From contig NC_049981.1 of the NCBI RefSeq assembly GCF_000003815.2, forward strand, positions 2,071,973-2,135,972: a DNA stretch of 64,000 bases. Reading direction: 5' to 3'. The notes beneath the pieces are model-generated. The model searched no databases. It was not told where the DNA came from and saw nothing but the letters and a program-made list of their open reading frames with translations. Positions 12,326 to 25,379 of the stretch are shown in pieces. The translations under genes were made by a program, and so were the position numbers. This DNA is from Branchiostoma floridae (Eukaryota > Chordata > Leptocardii > Amphioxiformes > Branchiostomatidae). Within the stretch, counting starts at the first letter, position 1, and every line of letters begins with the position of its first letter.

Positions 12326-12439
12326 TAACCAAAAACATGAGTGCAGTGCCACATTGTCCTCGTCTGTCCGAAAGCAAATTTTAGGAAAAAGCATTACGTC
12401 CCTTCTGAAAGAGGGACGCAGCCCCAACCGATGTCCTAC

Positions 12440-12760
12440 CTAGGTGTGAACTGGGGTTTCCAAGTTACAAACCAGAACTCGAGATATCAAAACAGGAAGT
12501 TCCGCTGCAGTACCGTAACAAGTGGGCTAGGTGGTCCAAAATCTAATCGTTTTCAGATCTCATCAAGACCTACTTACATACCAAATATCAATACAATTCA
12601 TTTAGGCGTTCTAGAGTTATGCTGGTCTTCTACACACAAACACAAAAACGCTAACGAAAATATAACCTTCTTGGCGAAGGTAACTAATTGGAACCAGTAG
12701 CTCAACTTTGAGGTTGCTACCAGTTGAGCCACAGGGACATCCCTTTGTGTAACATACCCA
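12440..12760 (-). repeat. dispersed repeat, family D
   Basis: On the minus strand it reads TTCGCCAAGAAGGTTATATT, then a T/G-rich stretch, CCAGCATAACTC, TGATATTTGGTATGTAAGTA and GGTACTGCAGCGGAA. The same order of blocks is found on + at 19887-20160, 33860-34200 and 56095-56345. No coding capacity was seen, and I do not know its mobilising class. Confidence 0.7.
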
Positions 12761-14039
12761 GATCTATACATGCCAGCTATGAATAAATGATGTTCTAAGG
12801 TCATTAACACCCGGAAGGACATCTTAGTGTAAGGACCATTCAATTGTGGTAAGGTAAGTCCGCGTCATTGTGAAGTGCTTAAGCGTCATGATCGTTGCTT
12901 AGCAACAAAGCGGCGCGCCATGTGACGTCAGGTATGTCCTATAGGTCATTACTCCCTTATAACCATGACAATGGCATCAACACAGCACACAGGTGCAGGT
13001 TTAACTTCAACATCAGTACTAGACGTAGCGCGTTTCGACTAAATAAATGATACTTGACAATGAGGCAATCTTTTTACATGACCAAAATCTTTCTCTATAC
13101 ACTTTTCGTCAGACGTGACCTTAACAACTGACTTGGGTGTGAGAAAAAAATCTTGAGCGGCATCTTAAGGTATGCATCGTCAACTTCTGTTTTAGATATT
13201 CAAACTCTACAACTGGATGAAATTGGAGATTTTTGATTCCGGACGTTTAGGGTGACATCCATCACTCTTCTTCAGCGTCACTAAAATGAACTGGCAGAAC
13301 AATTCAATAGAAGTACATCTCACTGGAATTGTTACTGATATGATTATATGGATTACATCAGCGCGCATCAATTTTGGGCCGTTTCCAAATATAGAATAAA
13401 AAAGGATTGAACCACACTGTTAACGGTATAAAGCAGCTGTAAAGTGAGTGTTTATATCTCTATATGTAAATCTAAATTGCCAAAATGGATACTTATGTCA
13501 AAGAGTTCCAAAGAAATTGTAACGTCAAAGACATGTGAAAGAACAAAAATGAAAAAAAATAGTGTTTACCTCACTCGGTGTGTTAAATCATTTGTTTAAC
13601 CTTTCTGACTACGTAGATTTCATACTGAAGGCAACCATTTTTGCGAATTTATTATTTTTTTTGTATTCGCATGCTCGCATAGGTTTTGGGTTTTCGTAGC
13701 GGATGTCAGTCATATAATCAAATTAACATGTCTTTATAGAGATGGAATTTGCCTGTAAAAATTGTGCACCCTGATATATGACCTTCATAAACGCATTGCT
13801 AATGTTAGAAATATCCTTTACCATAATGACGTGGACACATACGTAGTGTGATTGCTAACTTCTGGTATTTCTTGGGACAGAAATTTATGTGTCCTGCAAA
13901 GCTCAGCTGTCTTGCTATACAAAACGTTGTCTTATCCTTGTCAGTGCCGGGTTGGTTCTGTCACAGCCTGCTTGAAAATCCTATAGCTATGGCATCAAAA
14001 TCGTACGACGATCGCACGACCTATATGCCCGCGCCCTTA
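12761..14039. other. non-coding stretch, no gene seen
   Basis: No supported gene. The minus strand at about 13190-13290 contains a GAAGAAGAGTGATGG-type sequence of the kind often seen at the 3' end of retroelements, but nothing there is coding. Confidence 0.4.
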
Positions 14040-14174
14040 TACCCTTGTCGTATCGATGGAAGATCGGCCATATTTCAGATCGATAGAGGGTTGCGCGTTT
14101 TTTCACCTGAAAACCGTCCCTGTCACATATGAATATATACTTTGTACCTTGTACAATTGTTGTGCAATTACAAC
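14040..14174 (-). mobile_element. truncated MITE, family C
   Basis: It matches the reverse complement of the element at 47400-47606, sharing ATCGATGGAAGATCGGCCAT, TTTCACCTGAAAACCGTC and TTGTACCTTGTACAATTGTT. The end beyond TTGTGCAAT is missing and there is a deletion just inside the left end. Confidence 0.7.
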
Positions 14175-14592
14175 AAAAAGCTTAGTGATTTTATGGTTCT
14201 AATGATAATTTTCATGCATAAAATACCAGAATGTCACTTTTGATTATCCAAAGCATCAATAGTGATTATCTGAGCCGTTTTGTCGTCACGAATTTTCTAG
14301 GGGTTTTCGGTACGCACAATTTTCTCTAGTTCGTGAATAACAAAAACCTAAAACCTGCTATCACCAGATGCTTTATTGTAGTCAAGAATGTACATTGTAA
14401 TAACAAAGGATAAAGATTGTATAAACAGCATTGTGAACAACAATGGATTGCGGTTCGCTAGCTTACGTTTTTAGAAGTTTGTTGACGTTTCTGTAACAGG
14501 TGTGCAAGGGTTTAAGACACACTTTGGGAGAAAGTATTACTCTAAGATTCTTACAAGACAAAAAAAGTAAAAAAGATCAACAAGAAACTAAC

Positions 14593-14695
14593 CTTTGGTC
14601 ATCCTTTGTCGTGGTTTTGGTTCCTCTCCAAAAACGTTGCCGACTAGAACCAAAGAAGCGATGAAAGAGGCGAGGATCCGTTTCCAGGTCGCCAT
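14593..14695 (-). CDS. first coding exon of a secreted or membrane protein (signal peptide)
   Basis: The ATG at 14695 lies in a strong context (GCCAACATGG) and opens a 34-codon frame ending at a GT donor (AAAG|GTTAGT) in phase 1. The first six residues include K5 and R6. Residues 7-22 form a hydrophobic core, and FG-EE at 22-25 is a plausible signal peptidase site. A charged stretch (EEPKPRQRMTK) follows. This is the classic layout of a signal-peptide first exon. The following exons should lie at lower coordinates on the minus strand; I found none with confidence, so the intron may be long or run off the window. The protein family is unknown. Confidence 0.6.
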
Positions 14696-15122
14696 GTTGG
14701 CTTGGTGGCCAGACTCACCGGGCCAACGAGCCGATCTCTTCGGCTGAACAAGCCGTCTATCCCGACGACTTAACTCTGGTCGCGCCGTAGACTTTGACAG
14801 TTATTCTAGTTGATGTCTAATGGGCAATAGAACGGTTACGAAGTAGGGCGTTAAAACTCAATAGGGAACGATAGAGACTGGCTCACAGCACGAGAAGTCG
14901 GTGGGATGGTCACACGTTGTGTAACCAACCACGCTTGTCGGCCTGTGAGAATAAAGGAGAAAGGGGCGGATCGATCCAATAATCCACCTTGTCCCATCAC
15001 ACGGCATGGGCGCACGGAACCGGCACATGCCACCGGGCAGGCTGGGAACAGGGCTACACTAACGCAGCTCTGTGGTTCACGTCTAATGGGGAAACAGAAT
15101 CTCAGGCATTAGTTTGTCGAAA
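14696..15122. promoter_or_regulatory. probable upstream region of the signal-peptide gene
   Basis: This stretch lies 5' of the ATG at 14695 on the minus strand. It is somewhat richer in G+C and CpG than its surroundings, as many invertebrate promoters are. No TATA box or other defined element is clear. It is assigned by position only. Confidence 0.3.
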
Positions 15123-15455
15123 GTATAGTACCTAGATTTCCTTCCTTTCTTCCTTCCTTCCTTTCTTCCTTCCTTTCTTCCTTCCTTTCTTCCTTCCTTT
15201 CTTTCTTTCTTCCGTCTTTCTTTCCTTCTTTCTTCCTCCCTTCCTTTCTTTCTTCTTTCTTTCTTTCTTTCTTTCCTTCCTTTCTTCCTTCCTTCCTTCC
15301 CTCCTTTCTTTCTTCCCTCCTTTCTTTCTTTCCTCCTTTTATTTCTTTCCTTCTTTCTTCCTCCCTCCCTTCCTTCCTTCCTTTCTTCCTTCTTTCTTTC
15401 TTCTTTCTTTCTTTCCTTCCTTCCTTTCTTCCTTCCCTCCTTTCTTTCTTCCCTC

Positions 15456-15488
<33 letters not shown>

Positions 15489-15640
15489 TTCTCTTTCCTT
15501 CTCTTTCCATCCTTGCTTCCATCCTTCCTCCCTCTTTTCTTCCGTCCGTCCTTCTTTCCTTCCTTGTTTCCTTCCCTCCTTCCTCCCATCCTTCCAACAT
15601 CCATCCATCCATTCATTCATTCTTTGATTCATTCATTCAT
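15123..15640. repeat. ~500-bp polypyrimidine microsatellite (TTCC/TTTC)
   Basis: A mixed CTTC/TTTC/TTCC tract. On the minus strand it gives long Lys/Arg/Glu/Gly-rich open frames that are artefacts of the repeat. Confidence 0.98.
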
Positions 15641-15949
15641 CTTTTTATGATATCATGAAAACGCATATAATGTGTATAATGCAATAAAAATTAAACTTTT
15701 ATCGATTGAAAAGAGGGATATTCTTCTTAATTTTCTAAATAGCCTATAAAAAATACACGAACTGATGACATCCATAAAACTGTCCCAGAGAGGCCTACAG
15801 AGTGATGTATAGACGCGGGTCTGGTTCTGACAGGTACCGGTCAGTCCGTCCGTCAGGTCGGCATGACAGGGATAAAGGCCCCGCTTGTCTCACCAACAAC
15901 CTTTCACATACACCTGCAACAATATTGTGGTACAGGTCCGCACCTTGGC

Positions 15950-16240
15950 TTTACGTTGGTCCGAAAAATGTCTGGAGTGGTCGGCATGACATGAAAGTTC
16001 TTAATAAAGCTTAAGGACCATCGGTTTAAGTCTTAGGTTGTACTTGACCTCTAGGTCCTTTGATTGGAAGCTGTATTAAAGGTCACCAAGTCAGCTTTTA
16101 CGTTGGTCGGAAAAAAATGTCTGGAGTGCTTGAAACGAGATGAAAGTTCTTAAAGGACCATTGGTTTAAGTCTTAGTTTGTACTTGACCTCTAGGACGTT
16201 TGGATCGAAAGGTGTCTAGAAGGTTACCAAGTGTGAGGGG
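15950..16240. repeat. ~148-bp tandem duplication
   Basis: TTTACGTTGGTC, ATGTCTGGAGTG, ATGAAAGTTCTTAA, GGTTTAAGTCTTAG and TTGTACTTGACCTCTAGG occur in the same order in both units (about 15950-16097 and 16098-16240). Confidence 0.85.
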
Positions 16241-16887
16241 CGAAATAGAATTACACATGAAAAAATCACATTTTTTTTCTTCATTTCATCAGGAAAGATG
16301 TCCTTTGTTTAATAAATAGATATTGACTTTTCATTAGAAAATCTTATTGTTATTTAATGACCAAACAATTAGTGTTCTATGTCAAAATGTAGCACCTATT
16401 ATATGACACGTACTTTAGGTCGAAAAAAACACGGTTGCTATAACAGAAGAAGTGATTGGATTGTTGCACGGTAACAACATACGTCACCAAGAGATTGACC
16501 GACCGATAGGTCATTACATGATGGTCATATCTACTACACAACGACTGGAGATTCACTCGCATATTGCACTAATCTCAATCCGACTTATTTGTTGGTTTGA
16601 ACTGGGGAGAAAATGGCACAAAATAGGGACTTTTTGGAAAAGAAAAATTAAAAATAAAACAGTGCCAAATGATCGGGTAACACTTGTGTATCACCCACCC
16701 TACTTGGAGAGTTTGTACAATTTCTGAACAGCCGAAGGAGCCTGTAGGAGGCTATGGTTGTCTGGTGAACGCGAGTAACCTCTTCAGAAGGGCCGCCCGC
16801 CCGCCCATATATAACCAGGACTAACCCTTCAGGCTTATCACCTTCACACGCAACGGCGGTGAAAAATAGAAAAGAAAGAAAAACATG

Positions 16888-17105
16888 TAAGGCTGGTTCA
16901 CCTTTATCCGAGGATAACCTATATTCGTTGTTTGTAAAAAAAACGTATTTAGGGATATGAAGTCGACAGACGGTGGTTTCAAATCGGAACATTTTAAAAA
17001 TACTGCAAATTTGAAACCACTGTCCGCAGACTTAATACTCCTAAATGTTCTGTTTTTAAGACAACGGATAAAGGTCACCCCACGGATAAAGGTGAACTAG
17101 CGTTA
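16888..17105. mobile_element. foldback MITE (~218 bp)
   Basis: The ends read TAAGGCTGGTTCACCTTTAT and, inverted, TAACGCTAGTTCACCTTTAT. Complementarity continues into the middle (GTGGTTTCAAAT against ATTTGAAACCAC), so nearly the whole element could fold into one hairpin. It has no coding capacity. Confidence 0.8.
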
Positions 17106-18059
17106 CGTGACAAGAAAAAGTAAATATCTAGTAGAGACATACAAATATATACAAATGTTTTTTCTCCTTTTTTCTTTCAGATTGTTCTGGTCTACTCATG
17201 AGAATAACGTTTAGACACCATTTTAACGTCTATAGTGTAAACTGCATGTGTGCGCGTGTGTATTGTGCAATTGTGGCCAGAATGAATTTCTGATGATAGC
17301 TGACAATAGAGGTGTCTGTGACATAAGTGTCCATTCAGCGGTGAATAACTCAGGCGACCTCAATATACGGTAGAAACTGCGCCCATGCATGGTAACGTTA
17401 CATAGTGTAGCCAAAGGACTGAGTAGAGTACTAGTTTGACCGACGAGACGAACTCCTTCTAGCTCTCTCTTTTATCAAAATTTCGTTACACAAACTGATC
17501 TAGATCCGAACTGCTAGACACATTGAACGGGATTCGAACCCAGGACTGTGGGTTGACCGGCCAGATCCTCATTATAATCACAAAGCGCACACCTGTCTGT
17601 AACCTGGTAACCGTCCCACCGTGAGCTTCCCGTGGTCCTCCCGGGACTGGGAGTGTTGTCTGCCGTTTGTGACATGCAGCGCACGCCGGAGAATGTTTAC
17701 GGTGTAAACTTCAGTTATATAGAAAACTAATAGAGATTGGCAGTTGAAAAAAAGCAAATTCTTTCTGAAAATTGATCGTCTGAAGGGCTCTATATGACGT
17801 TTTCAGCAGTACTACTAAGATCTGCGATGCTCGCATTTTTCCGTGCCGCGTGCAATGTAACAGGGTAGGTTTTCATGTGAAAAACTAAAAAAACGCTCAA
17901 CGATTGCATGTAACATTCGGCGATCTTCAATAGATACAGACTGTGTTCGCCGGTTGAACACTTTTATCCCCGGCCCAGGGTTAGCGTGACTTGTATAGTT
18001 TTCAGAATCAGGTCACCCTGACCACCGTCACGCCCGATTCAACACTCACAACCCGGCCC
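17106..18059. other. non-coding stretch with a tRNA-like remnant
   Basis: No gene recognised. At about 17530-17550 there is a B-box-like GGGATTCGAACCCA without a full tRNA fold. Confidence 0.45.
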
Positions 18060-18172
18060 CGCCAACATGTCGGATACGCCGAACAGTTCTCCCGTCCGGA
18101 TAGCGACCTGGAGTTTCACATCTAGCTGTGTGGGACAAGACGGAGCTTTCCCGTGATTGGAGAAGTTTAAAG
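18060..18172 (+). other. possible 5' UTR exon
   Basis: A CpG-containing segment ends at a good donor (AAAG|GTAAGT). An ATG at 18067 opens only a 29-codon frame that stops inside the segment, so if transcribed it would be a leader carrying an upstream ORF. The first Patched coding exon begins after a 3' splice site at 25887 and therefore needs an upstream exon; this is one candidate, 7.7 kb away. It is weak without RNA evidence. Confidence 0.25.
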
Positions 18173-19886
18173 GTAAGTTGATTTGAATCTTGTATTATAA
18201 ACGCCGTTAGTAAAGAAGCTATAGTAGATGTATAGTCATACCGATCAGAACCAGTGCTAGTGACAGGTGCAACGAATTACACCCGTACCTAGCCAAAACG
18301 GGCTTAGAGCTATGAATAAACAACGTGTACAGTCGCGTTACTTTCAATGTATTTTCACTCAGTTTTTTTATTAATAAAACTTACCCATTTGCTTTTGTAT
18401 CTTAGAATACGTTGGATTTGGACCTTAAAAGGTCTCAAAACTGTTGATATCTGAAGAGAGACGTAGAGACATAGTTTTGTAGCGAAGCCCGGTCCTTCCC
18501 TACAAGGCTACGGATTTTCATAGTGTTTGGAATACAAAATTGCGCATGTATTTGGTTCAGAAGTACTAGAAATACATGTGCGTTATCTCTAGTACAATGT
18601 TTGTATTGTTGTCATCGTCACTCATTGATCTAAAATGGCGCCGAACACTTTAAAACTTATCAAATCCCAAGACGAAAGAGAGAAAAAGCTACCCCCCTTG
18701 TACACAAAAGGCTATTATCGAAAATTACATGTTCACTGTACAGCTAGTTGGTGTTCGAAAAGATAGGGATCAACAGTATCGGAACAAAATTGATCTAAGC
18801 TACTTTGATAACTTGTTTTCTTTATATAAAAGTATGTACTGTGCTATACTCCGAAACAGTCCGAACAGTTCGTTAGTTCAATGACCCTTGAGAGTGACGT
18901 CATTACCCTTATATGGGGTGGAACGTCAAGTTGCCGACACCCACTACACACTGAAGCGGCAACCGCTGAACAAATACGAAGAAACCAAAACTCCCGTAAA
19001 TACCAACGGATTCAATTATAAAGAAGTACGTTTTGTAAGTTTTGTGTGTTGCAATGTTCATACTCTTTTACTGTGGATCATATTCCAATTATTGTTTGCT
19101 GGTTTTAGTCCTTATCCATGAATAAAATCTTTGAAGCTCAAATCGGCCTACAGGGCGCTATTCGATGAGTTGAAGAGGTAAGGGTTTTAGACAAAATACA
19201 ACAGAGATTCAGATTACATGATTTAAGTCCGAACAATTACATAAACATTTAGTTGAGTTTAGAAATATATAGTCTTAAACATACATGGCATTCTGAAATA
19301 TCATTATTACATAGAATTATCATAAAGTCAAATGATACTAACATGAATCTAATTGTGATCATCCAACGTTCTTGTTGCAATATAAAAAGGTGCAGTAATG
19401 GACTAGAAGGGGTTGTTTATAGATGTTATATTTATACAGTGGTGTAGGTGTAAAACATCTTTTGCTAATTTATTGGTGAACAATATCAACGAGGTTTTCA
19501 TTGGAATTTCTGTACCAGAAGATATAGATCAAGAAAACACAAACGTTTTACTTGTAAAAAAAACAAAGAAAGAAAGAAACACATATGCAGACACAGTGAA
19601 ATGCTTAACTTTCTTACAACATAAATATTTACACGGATCAAATTTTCAACGATCATTGTTGCCTACTTCAGGATCAAAAATGACCAGTCACTTCCGAACG
19701 TTGACTCACACGAGAGTTGCAATTAACCACGTGACCTTATTGACACGTAATCTTGCGTATACGTGACGTCAGTAACTGGTCAAATGTGCCAGGAATTTTA
19801 CTAGCACATCGCCCACCGTCTCTGTTCAGTGATGGCTGAACCAGTGCCCTGATATACTGGAGGTATAATTTTTGGCGTGTCTGTTT
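18173..19886. other. non-coding stretch, no gene seen
   Basis: AT-rich, with no supported gene or clear repeat. Confidence 0.45.
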
Positions 19887-20160
19887 GTATGTCTGTGTTT
19901 CCAGATATTTGTGTTCAGCATAACTCTGGATATATTAAAATGATATTTGGCATGTAAGTGGCGGTTGGGAAGACGAAGGTCAAGGTCGATTTCGGACACC
20001 CTGGTATGTGACATTGGTACTGAAGCAGAACTTCAGTTTTTGTATCTTTTGACCTGGACATGTGATGGTCTTGTTGAATGTAGTTTCTACTAGAATACTC
20101 GACAAAATATGTAGGCATCTGGTCATTTGGAAAGAAACTGAGCCATGGAGCTCCGGAGAC
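19887..20160 (+). repeat. dispersed repeat, family D
   Basis: It contains CAGCATAACTC, TGATATTTGGCATGTAAGT, GACGAAGGTCAAGGTCGAT and GACCTGGACATGTGATGGTC in the same order as 33930-34200 and 56095-56345. Confidence 0.7.
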
Positions 20161-20694
20161 AAAGTTGTGTTTTTAGGCACTGATAGGATTATCGGCTAAT
20201 CTCATATACCTAGACTAGATTAATCCGCAAGGGTTCCGATTATCCGATTAGAATTTTTTAGGTCACGGAGCAATTCTGTTGGAGACTTCATAATAGGTAT
20301 CTATTTTTCTATCAGCAGATCCGTGTAAAATGAGTTTACTGAGAGTACTGCTTTAATAAAGCAGGGTAAAGATTTTAGTAGATGGTTAGGTTTCTAACAG
20401 CGTGGATGTCTTTTTTTCTGCCATTGAATAGAAGGTAACAATTTTATTTTACTTAATGCTTATTGTTTCTATTGGATGGCAATATAATGATCATATCAAA
20501 ATTTGAATATAACAGCTGTAAAGACAAATGCTCGACAGTTCCGTTGAAAACAAAGGTCTTCATCAGTAATATCAATATATATAATATATGTAATACATAA
20601 TATTATATACAAATATCAATGATATCAAAATTGCGTGACGTATTTCTTAAAGATTATATGAGATTCTCTCTGACCCGCCCTGTAATACTGTAAT

Positions 20695-20925
20695 GTCGGG
20701 ATGTAAGCCCCGGCCGGGCTCCGAAGACTCAAATTTGTCCCGGTGGACTGCCGGATACCACGGGGGTACCTCTCGGGTTTTGCACGATTTTATCACGGCG
20801 TCTATTTGTCACCGGGTCCCGGGTTGATTTTAACTCCAAATTAAAAATAATCCGGGGCCGGCCGTGCTCAAATATAGCCCGGTAGGTTGTCCCACGGGTC
20901 CACATAGGGGGCACGCCCGAATGTG
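20695..20925. repeat. GC-rich inverted-repeat element, family B
   Basis: It opens with CCCCGGCCGGGCTCCGAAGA and ends in a GC-rich block (CCCGGTAGGTTGTCCC). It resembles the GC-rich ends of the elements at 53.2-54.7 kb and 57.4 kb. Exact ends and target duplication could not be defined. Confidence 0.5.
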
Positions 20926-23900
20926 CATAAAAGCAACAGTTGTAGGCCCTCTTTTCCAATTGTGAACGAAACATTAGTGGATTATTACTTGCCCTCCTCA
21001 TTAATATATAATGACACATTTCTGACGTACATCTCATCAGTTGTGTTTACCTGTTGTTGTTTCGTTGCCATGGTCACAAAGCCCAGCCTTCTTACTGCCC
21101 AATGTTACATGGGTCGACATCCCTTAGGGCATTGCAATAATCTCTGTCTTCAGGGTTGAGATGCGGTTTTGTGTTAATAATAGCCTCTCTGTTGTGCTGA
21201 TCCCTGGTGATCTAGTGTAAGGGTAAAATGTACCAGACTTTTGAAAAGTTATCAATAGGATAACAACGTTCTATACTCACAGCCGTGTATTTTTCAGGAT
21301 ACAACTTATTGATGATCGTCTGCTTTCTTCCTCAGGGCAATAATGAAACATGAGTCCTTTAAAACATGATGAAACAATTGGCGAAAGTGTTAAAAAGTTT
21401 TCACTCAGACATTCTGCTCACTTTGGTGGACCCACCTATCTTGTAAAATTTTGTTTTCTCTGATGTAAAACAATGATTTTAAACAGCTGGAACATCAGAG
21501 TCTGGCGGTAAAGTCTTTATCTTGGTACACACAGTTTCTGCGAGTGAAACAGTTAGATTCAAATTTTTCTCCCAGGTTTCTATTGAATTTCGCCCCTCTC
21601 GCTGAGTCTGCACTTTAGAATGTTCAAGAGCTCAAGAAATAAATTGTTGTGGTCTCAGCAGCTCATACGTTTGACAAGAGACGAATACTTATTCAGTAGT
21701 GAGATTTTTGTTATACAGAAGATAGATAAAAAGATATAATATAGAGATAAGTATAAACCATGTAGCCTGGTATTCATCTTGCTTAAACTGTTTGGTCCGT
21801 GGGCAATAGGAATAGAGATGGGCGCCGCTTATATCGACTACATTAGATATTCACGTTTTGTAGGGTAAAATCCTGATACGTAGAATTTCAAGGTTTAATA
21901 GTAGTTTTTTTTTCTATCTTTATTCAATCAGCTTTCGTATCGTATCGGTTGTTCGGTTAAATCCATGTTTTCCCATTGCCATGACCTTTGCTTAGAGGCT
22001 TACTCCGAAGGCCCTGTTGTGAAGAAACATTGTTTGCACCTTTTCTCTTATCATGAAGGACTTAATATGCTGAGAAAAGGTTGGGTCTTTTCCGCTAGGT
22101 GTTTCTTGTAAAGGTTCTTTAGTGTACGGAAGACCTTTTCCCCCTTTATATATTGTCATTAGGTGTGCAGACGACTAGACCAATAATAGTTCTTGTGTTT
22201 TTCCGTTGCCATGGCTTTGCCCAAGGGCTTCTTTTACCTGTGGCGCAAGAAGACCCTTTGTGCTGTTATCTAGTCATTAAGTGCTCAGATAGACCAGACG
22301 GTAGGTCACTTGTCAATGGGTTTATTTAGAAAGAGGTCAAACGAAGAAAAAGAGAGATTGTGACTTGAAAACTTATAAGATACAACTGTTACACTGTATA
22401 GGAAAATAGTCTAAGAAATTGTTTTCATATCATGTAAATGTCGTAACATAAATCGAATCTGTCCTTGTTCATAATATAATCGTATAAGTCTTCTAAAAGT
22501 TGGGGCTACTTCTATTTCTTTGAAATATTCCAGACATTTGCAAAGACCAGCATGTGTTGTCTATGCAGGTTGTTACAGACAAAAGAAGCTTAGAAACCCA
22601 ATAGTTGTGCCGAGATGGCACAGTGAAAGGATAGAGGATGTTGTTTGTCACTGTTAAAATCTCTTAAATCCTACATAAACAGGTGTTACTGGAGGGTCAG
22701 GAAGCTGATACAAAGGGTTCACAGAAGGCTGGCTTCTGGATTTGGGGTGTCCCAAGTTAGCAAAAGATTCCGTTAATAAAACCAGGACGCATGAAGTTCG
22801 GTGAAGAATACCAAGAAGCTGAAGGATACTACCAATAGAATATGATCTTTTGTTGAATCTAATAAAAATAGTACATAATACATAGTACATGATACATAGT
22901 ACATACCACCACACCATAACACAGTAGAAAGTGACCATGGTCTGCCAAATGGGCGGCAAAGCATTTTTCCCTCTCAAGTACCATTAGAACTGAGCCAAAC
23001 CATACTTCCAATTCTCCAAGTATCCCGTTGAACTTTTCTCCTATTAATACCCTGTCAAAGCTACAGATTGAAACACGCATGCAAAAATCATAACAAAACC
23101 TCAGTTTTGACGGAGGTAAGAAGCATTTTTTTGCAAATTTTGCGAGAATTAATCTATAAAATGCGTGCGGACGAAGACACAATCTCGATGCTAATAAATT
23201 CAAAATTAAATCACTTGACACCATTTGACAAGATAGATATGTTCAGCATATTCCTAGTGACAGATTCAGGTCGTCTTTTGTGTTTTTTATTGTTTGATTT
23301 CGAAGATAAATTTCTGTACACAATAAGTAAGAGGTTATCCGAAGTCGACGTTGTAACTCAAGTTGTATGATATACAGAAGTTAAAATTTGAAACTGTATA
23401 CAGACATATGCATAGAATAGGAGCTTTCCTAAAATTTGCATAGACGCACTATACGGTAGCTATTTTGTTTTTAAATAAAAGCTTTTCGTTATAGTCTTAT
23501 ATGCAGTATTTTCGTGTCCTTTGTATGATTTCTGTATCAGACCTCGTTACTGTCAATCAGAATGGGGGTGATACAGGTCAATATGCGTGATTTATTCATA
23601 GGGAAGATTGTGGCTACATGTACTGTCCCTAGAATTAGGGTTCCGATTGTGCATCAGCAAATAAGTACTTTGTGATCAAATTTGTCTTTCTCTCCTTCTG
23701 ACTACCTTCCTTTCTCCTTCCATCCCTCTCACCCCTCTCCTTTCTTCCTCTGTACCCGCCCCCTCCCCCCCTCTCTCCATCCCATCAACTTTTTTCTTTA
23801 ATGGTTTGGCTGTACAACATGCACATCCAGGGCTGCCAAATTAGCCCGTGGCTATTACAAAAGGCTAACCCTGCTAACAGAGACAAGGACAACACAAAAC

Positions 23901-24569
23901 ATCTACTAAAACTGCATTTTGCACTATGAATGTTCTATAAATTTCCATACTGGTTGCATCTATAATTAACTGTTTTAGCCCAAAGGTATGGACGACCAGA
24001 TGGGAGTGAATGACCGATTTCTCACTTACGTAAGCAGAAACGTATTTCATTAACCTCGTATATGGACATTGACGTCATGAAGATCATGGCAACCACAAAC
24101 CAACCGGTCGGTCGTTTCTTTCTCTGGAAAAGTCGTTTTGTTTGTGGCAACCAGAGACGAAGCCTCATTATAATGACAATATGAAACACTCCAGTCCCGT
24201 GTTCAATAGGGTTGTAAGGGATTTTCATTGCTTTATGCCACCACACGCAAAAAAACACTACCATAGTATTTCCAACATGGCGAATGGGATTGAATATAAG
24301 GTCATTGTTATAACCTGTTGGACTTTTACCAACAACCTGTTCGAGCAAGAGGGCAAAGTGGAGTGGTGAGGGCGAGCGAAAACTGGTAACTTCGAATTTG
24401 GTACGTAAGACGTAACTATTCACTCACAGTTTCTTACAAAAAATCAAGTATTCTTGAAAATCCTTCAGGATGACAACGTAAATAAGCATTTGTGTGTCTT
24501 CAAGCACTTTTTTCTGTGACAAGCACAAGAAATTTTTAATCTGTACCTCTTATGAATCTATTGTACAGA
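20926..24569. other. non-coding stretch, no gene seen
   Basis: No supported gene. Short open frames of up to 133 codons occur on both strands but show no recognisable domain and have no flanking splice signals that make sense together. A pyrimidine-rich tract lies at about 23690-23780, and a short TACATA-type repeat near 22870-22905. Confidence 0.45.
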
Positions 24570-24960
24570 GTTGAAGAGAACCTAATCGCTACATTCCATA
24601 TCCACCCACATAGCCACATTCTTCATTCAGGTAATAAGTAAATTCTATAGGAGCCGCACGCCAACTCAAAATCCAGGAATGCACCCTGAAGACTCGACTA
24701 TGGCGGGATGAAAAGAACCTAATTACTTCATTTCAAAACACACTCACATTGCTATTGGGTTCTATAGACTTCGCACGCTTGCTAAAACCATTGTATAAAG
24801 TACTCTAATAATTGTAAGGATTTAATACGGAGTGTTGAAAAGAACCTGCTTTAATTGCTTTATTTCATACACACACCGTGCAGCTGCATTCTTGGATTAG
24901 CGTTTTTGTTGGTTTCTATAGGTACTGCACGTCAGCTATAATCCCATGTACAATGTATCT
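24570..24960. repeat. three diverged ~130-bp tandem units
   Basis: Each unit has GAAGAGAACCTAAT or GAAAAGAACCT, then a TTCATTTC-type stretch, CACATT, TTCTATAGG or TTCTATAGA and GCACG. They start near 24570, 24711 and 24837. Confidence 0.65.
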
Positions 24961-25379
24961 ACCCTAAAGAATGAGACTGTACTCAATAATAGCAAACACG
25001 CGACATCTTAATGAGTATCTAAGGGATAAAAATCGTGGTTCACGACAAACAAGACGTCACGCACAGGCGTCAAATTGATAGACCTCGCATTACTGTTTTT
25101 TTTTCATTTACGCCAATGAACATTTGTTTAATATTTTTTTCCTCAGAAAGAATATTGACTTTTAAATACTTCAAAGACCGAACTGAATTCAGTTATTATT
25201 AAGAAAATAGAGACAGATATAGTGACAATGTAATTGTGTGTACAGAATCTATGAAGACTAGTGATGTGCTTTGTGACATAGAATAAATGGCTGGGTTTAC
25301 ACTTCCTTTTTTGACTCAACTCCAAAAACGCGTGTACAAACTCAGCCATTAATGTGTATCTGATATAGCATCTGACCAT

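Noticed and set aside
15083-15632. Three overlapping minus-strand open frames of 97-177 codons, very rich in Lys, Arg, Glu and Gly
   Set aside because: They are translations of the TTCC/TTTC microsatellite in different frames. There is no domain, no splice support, and all frames stay open for the same compositional reason.
17520-17590. tRNA-like B box GGGATTCGAACCCA
   Set aside because: No acceptor stem closes and the A box is not convincing. It is at most a tRNA-derived remnant.
24022-24423. 133-codon minus-strand open frame
   Set aside because: I recognise no domain, composition is not clearly coding, and no splice-linked partner exon was found.
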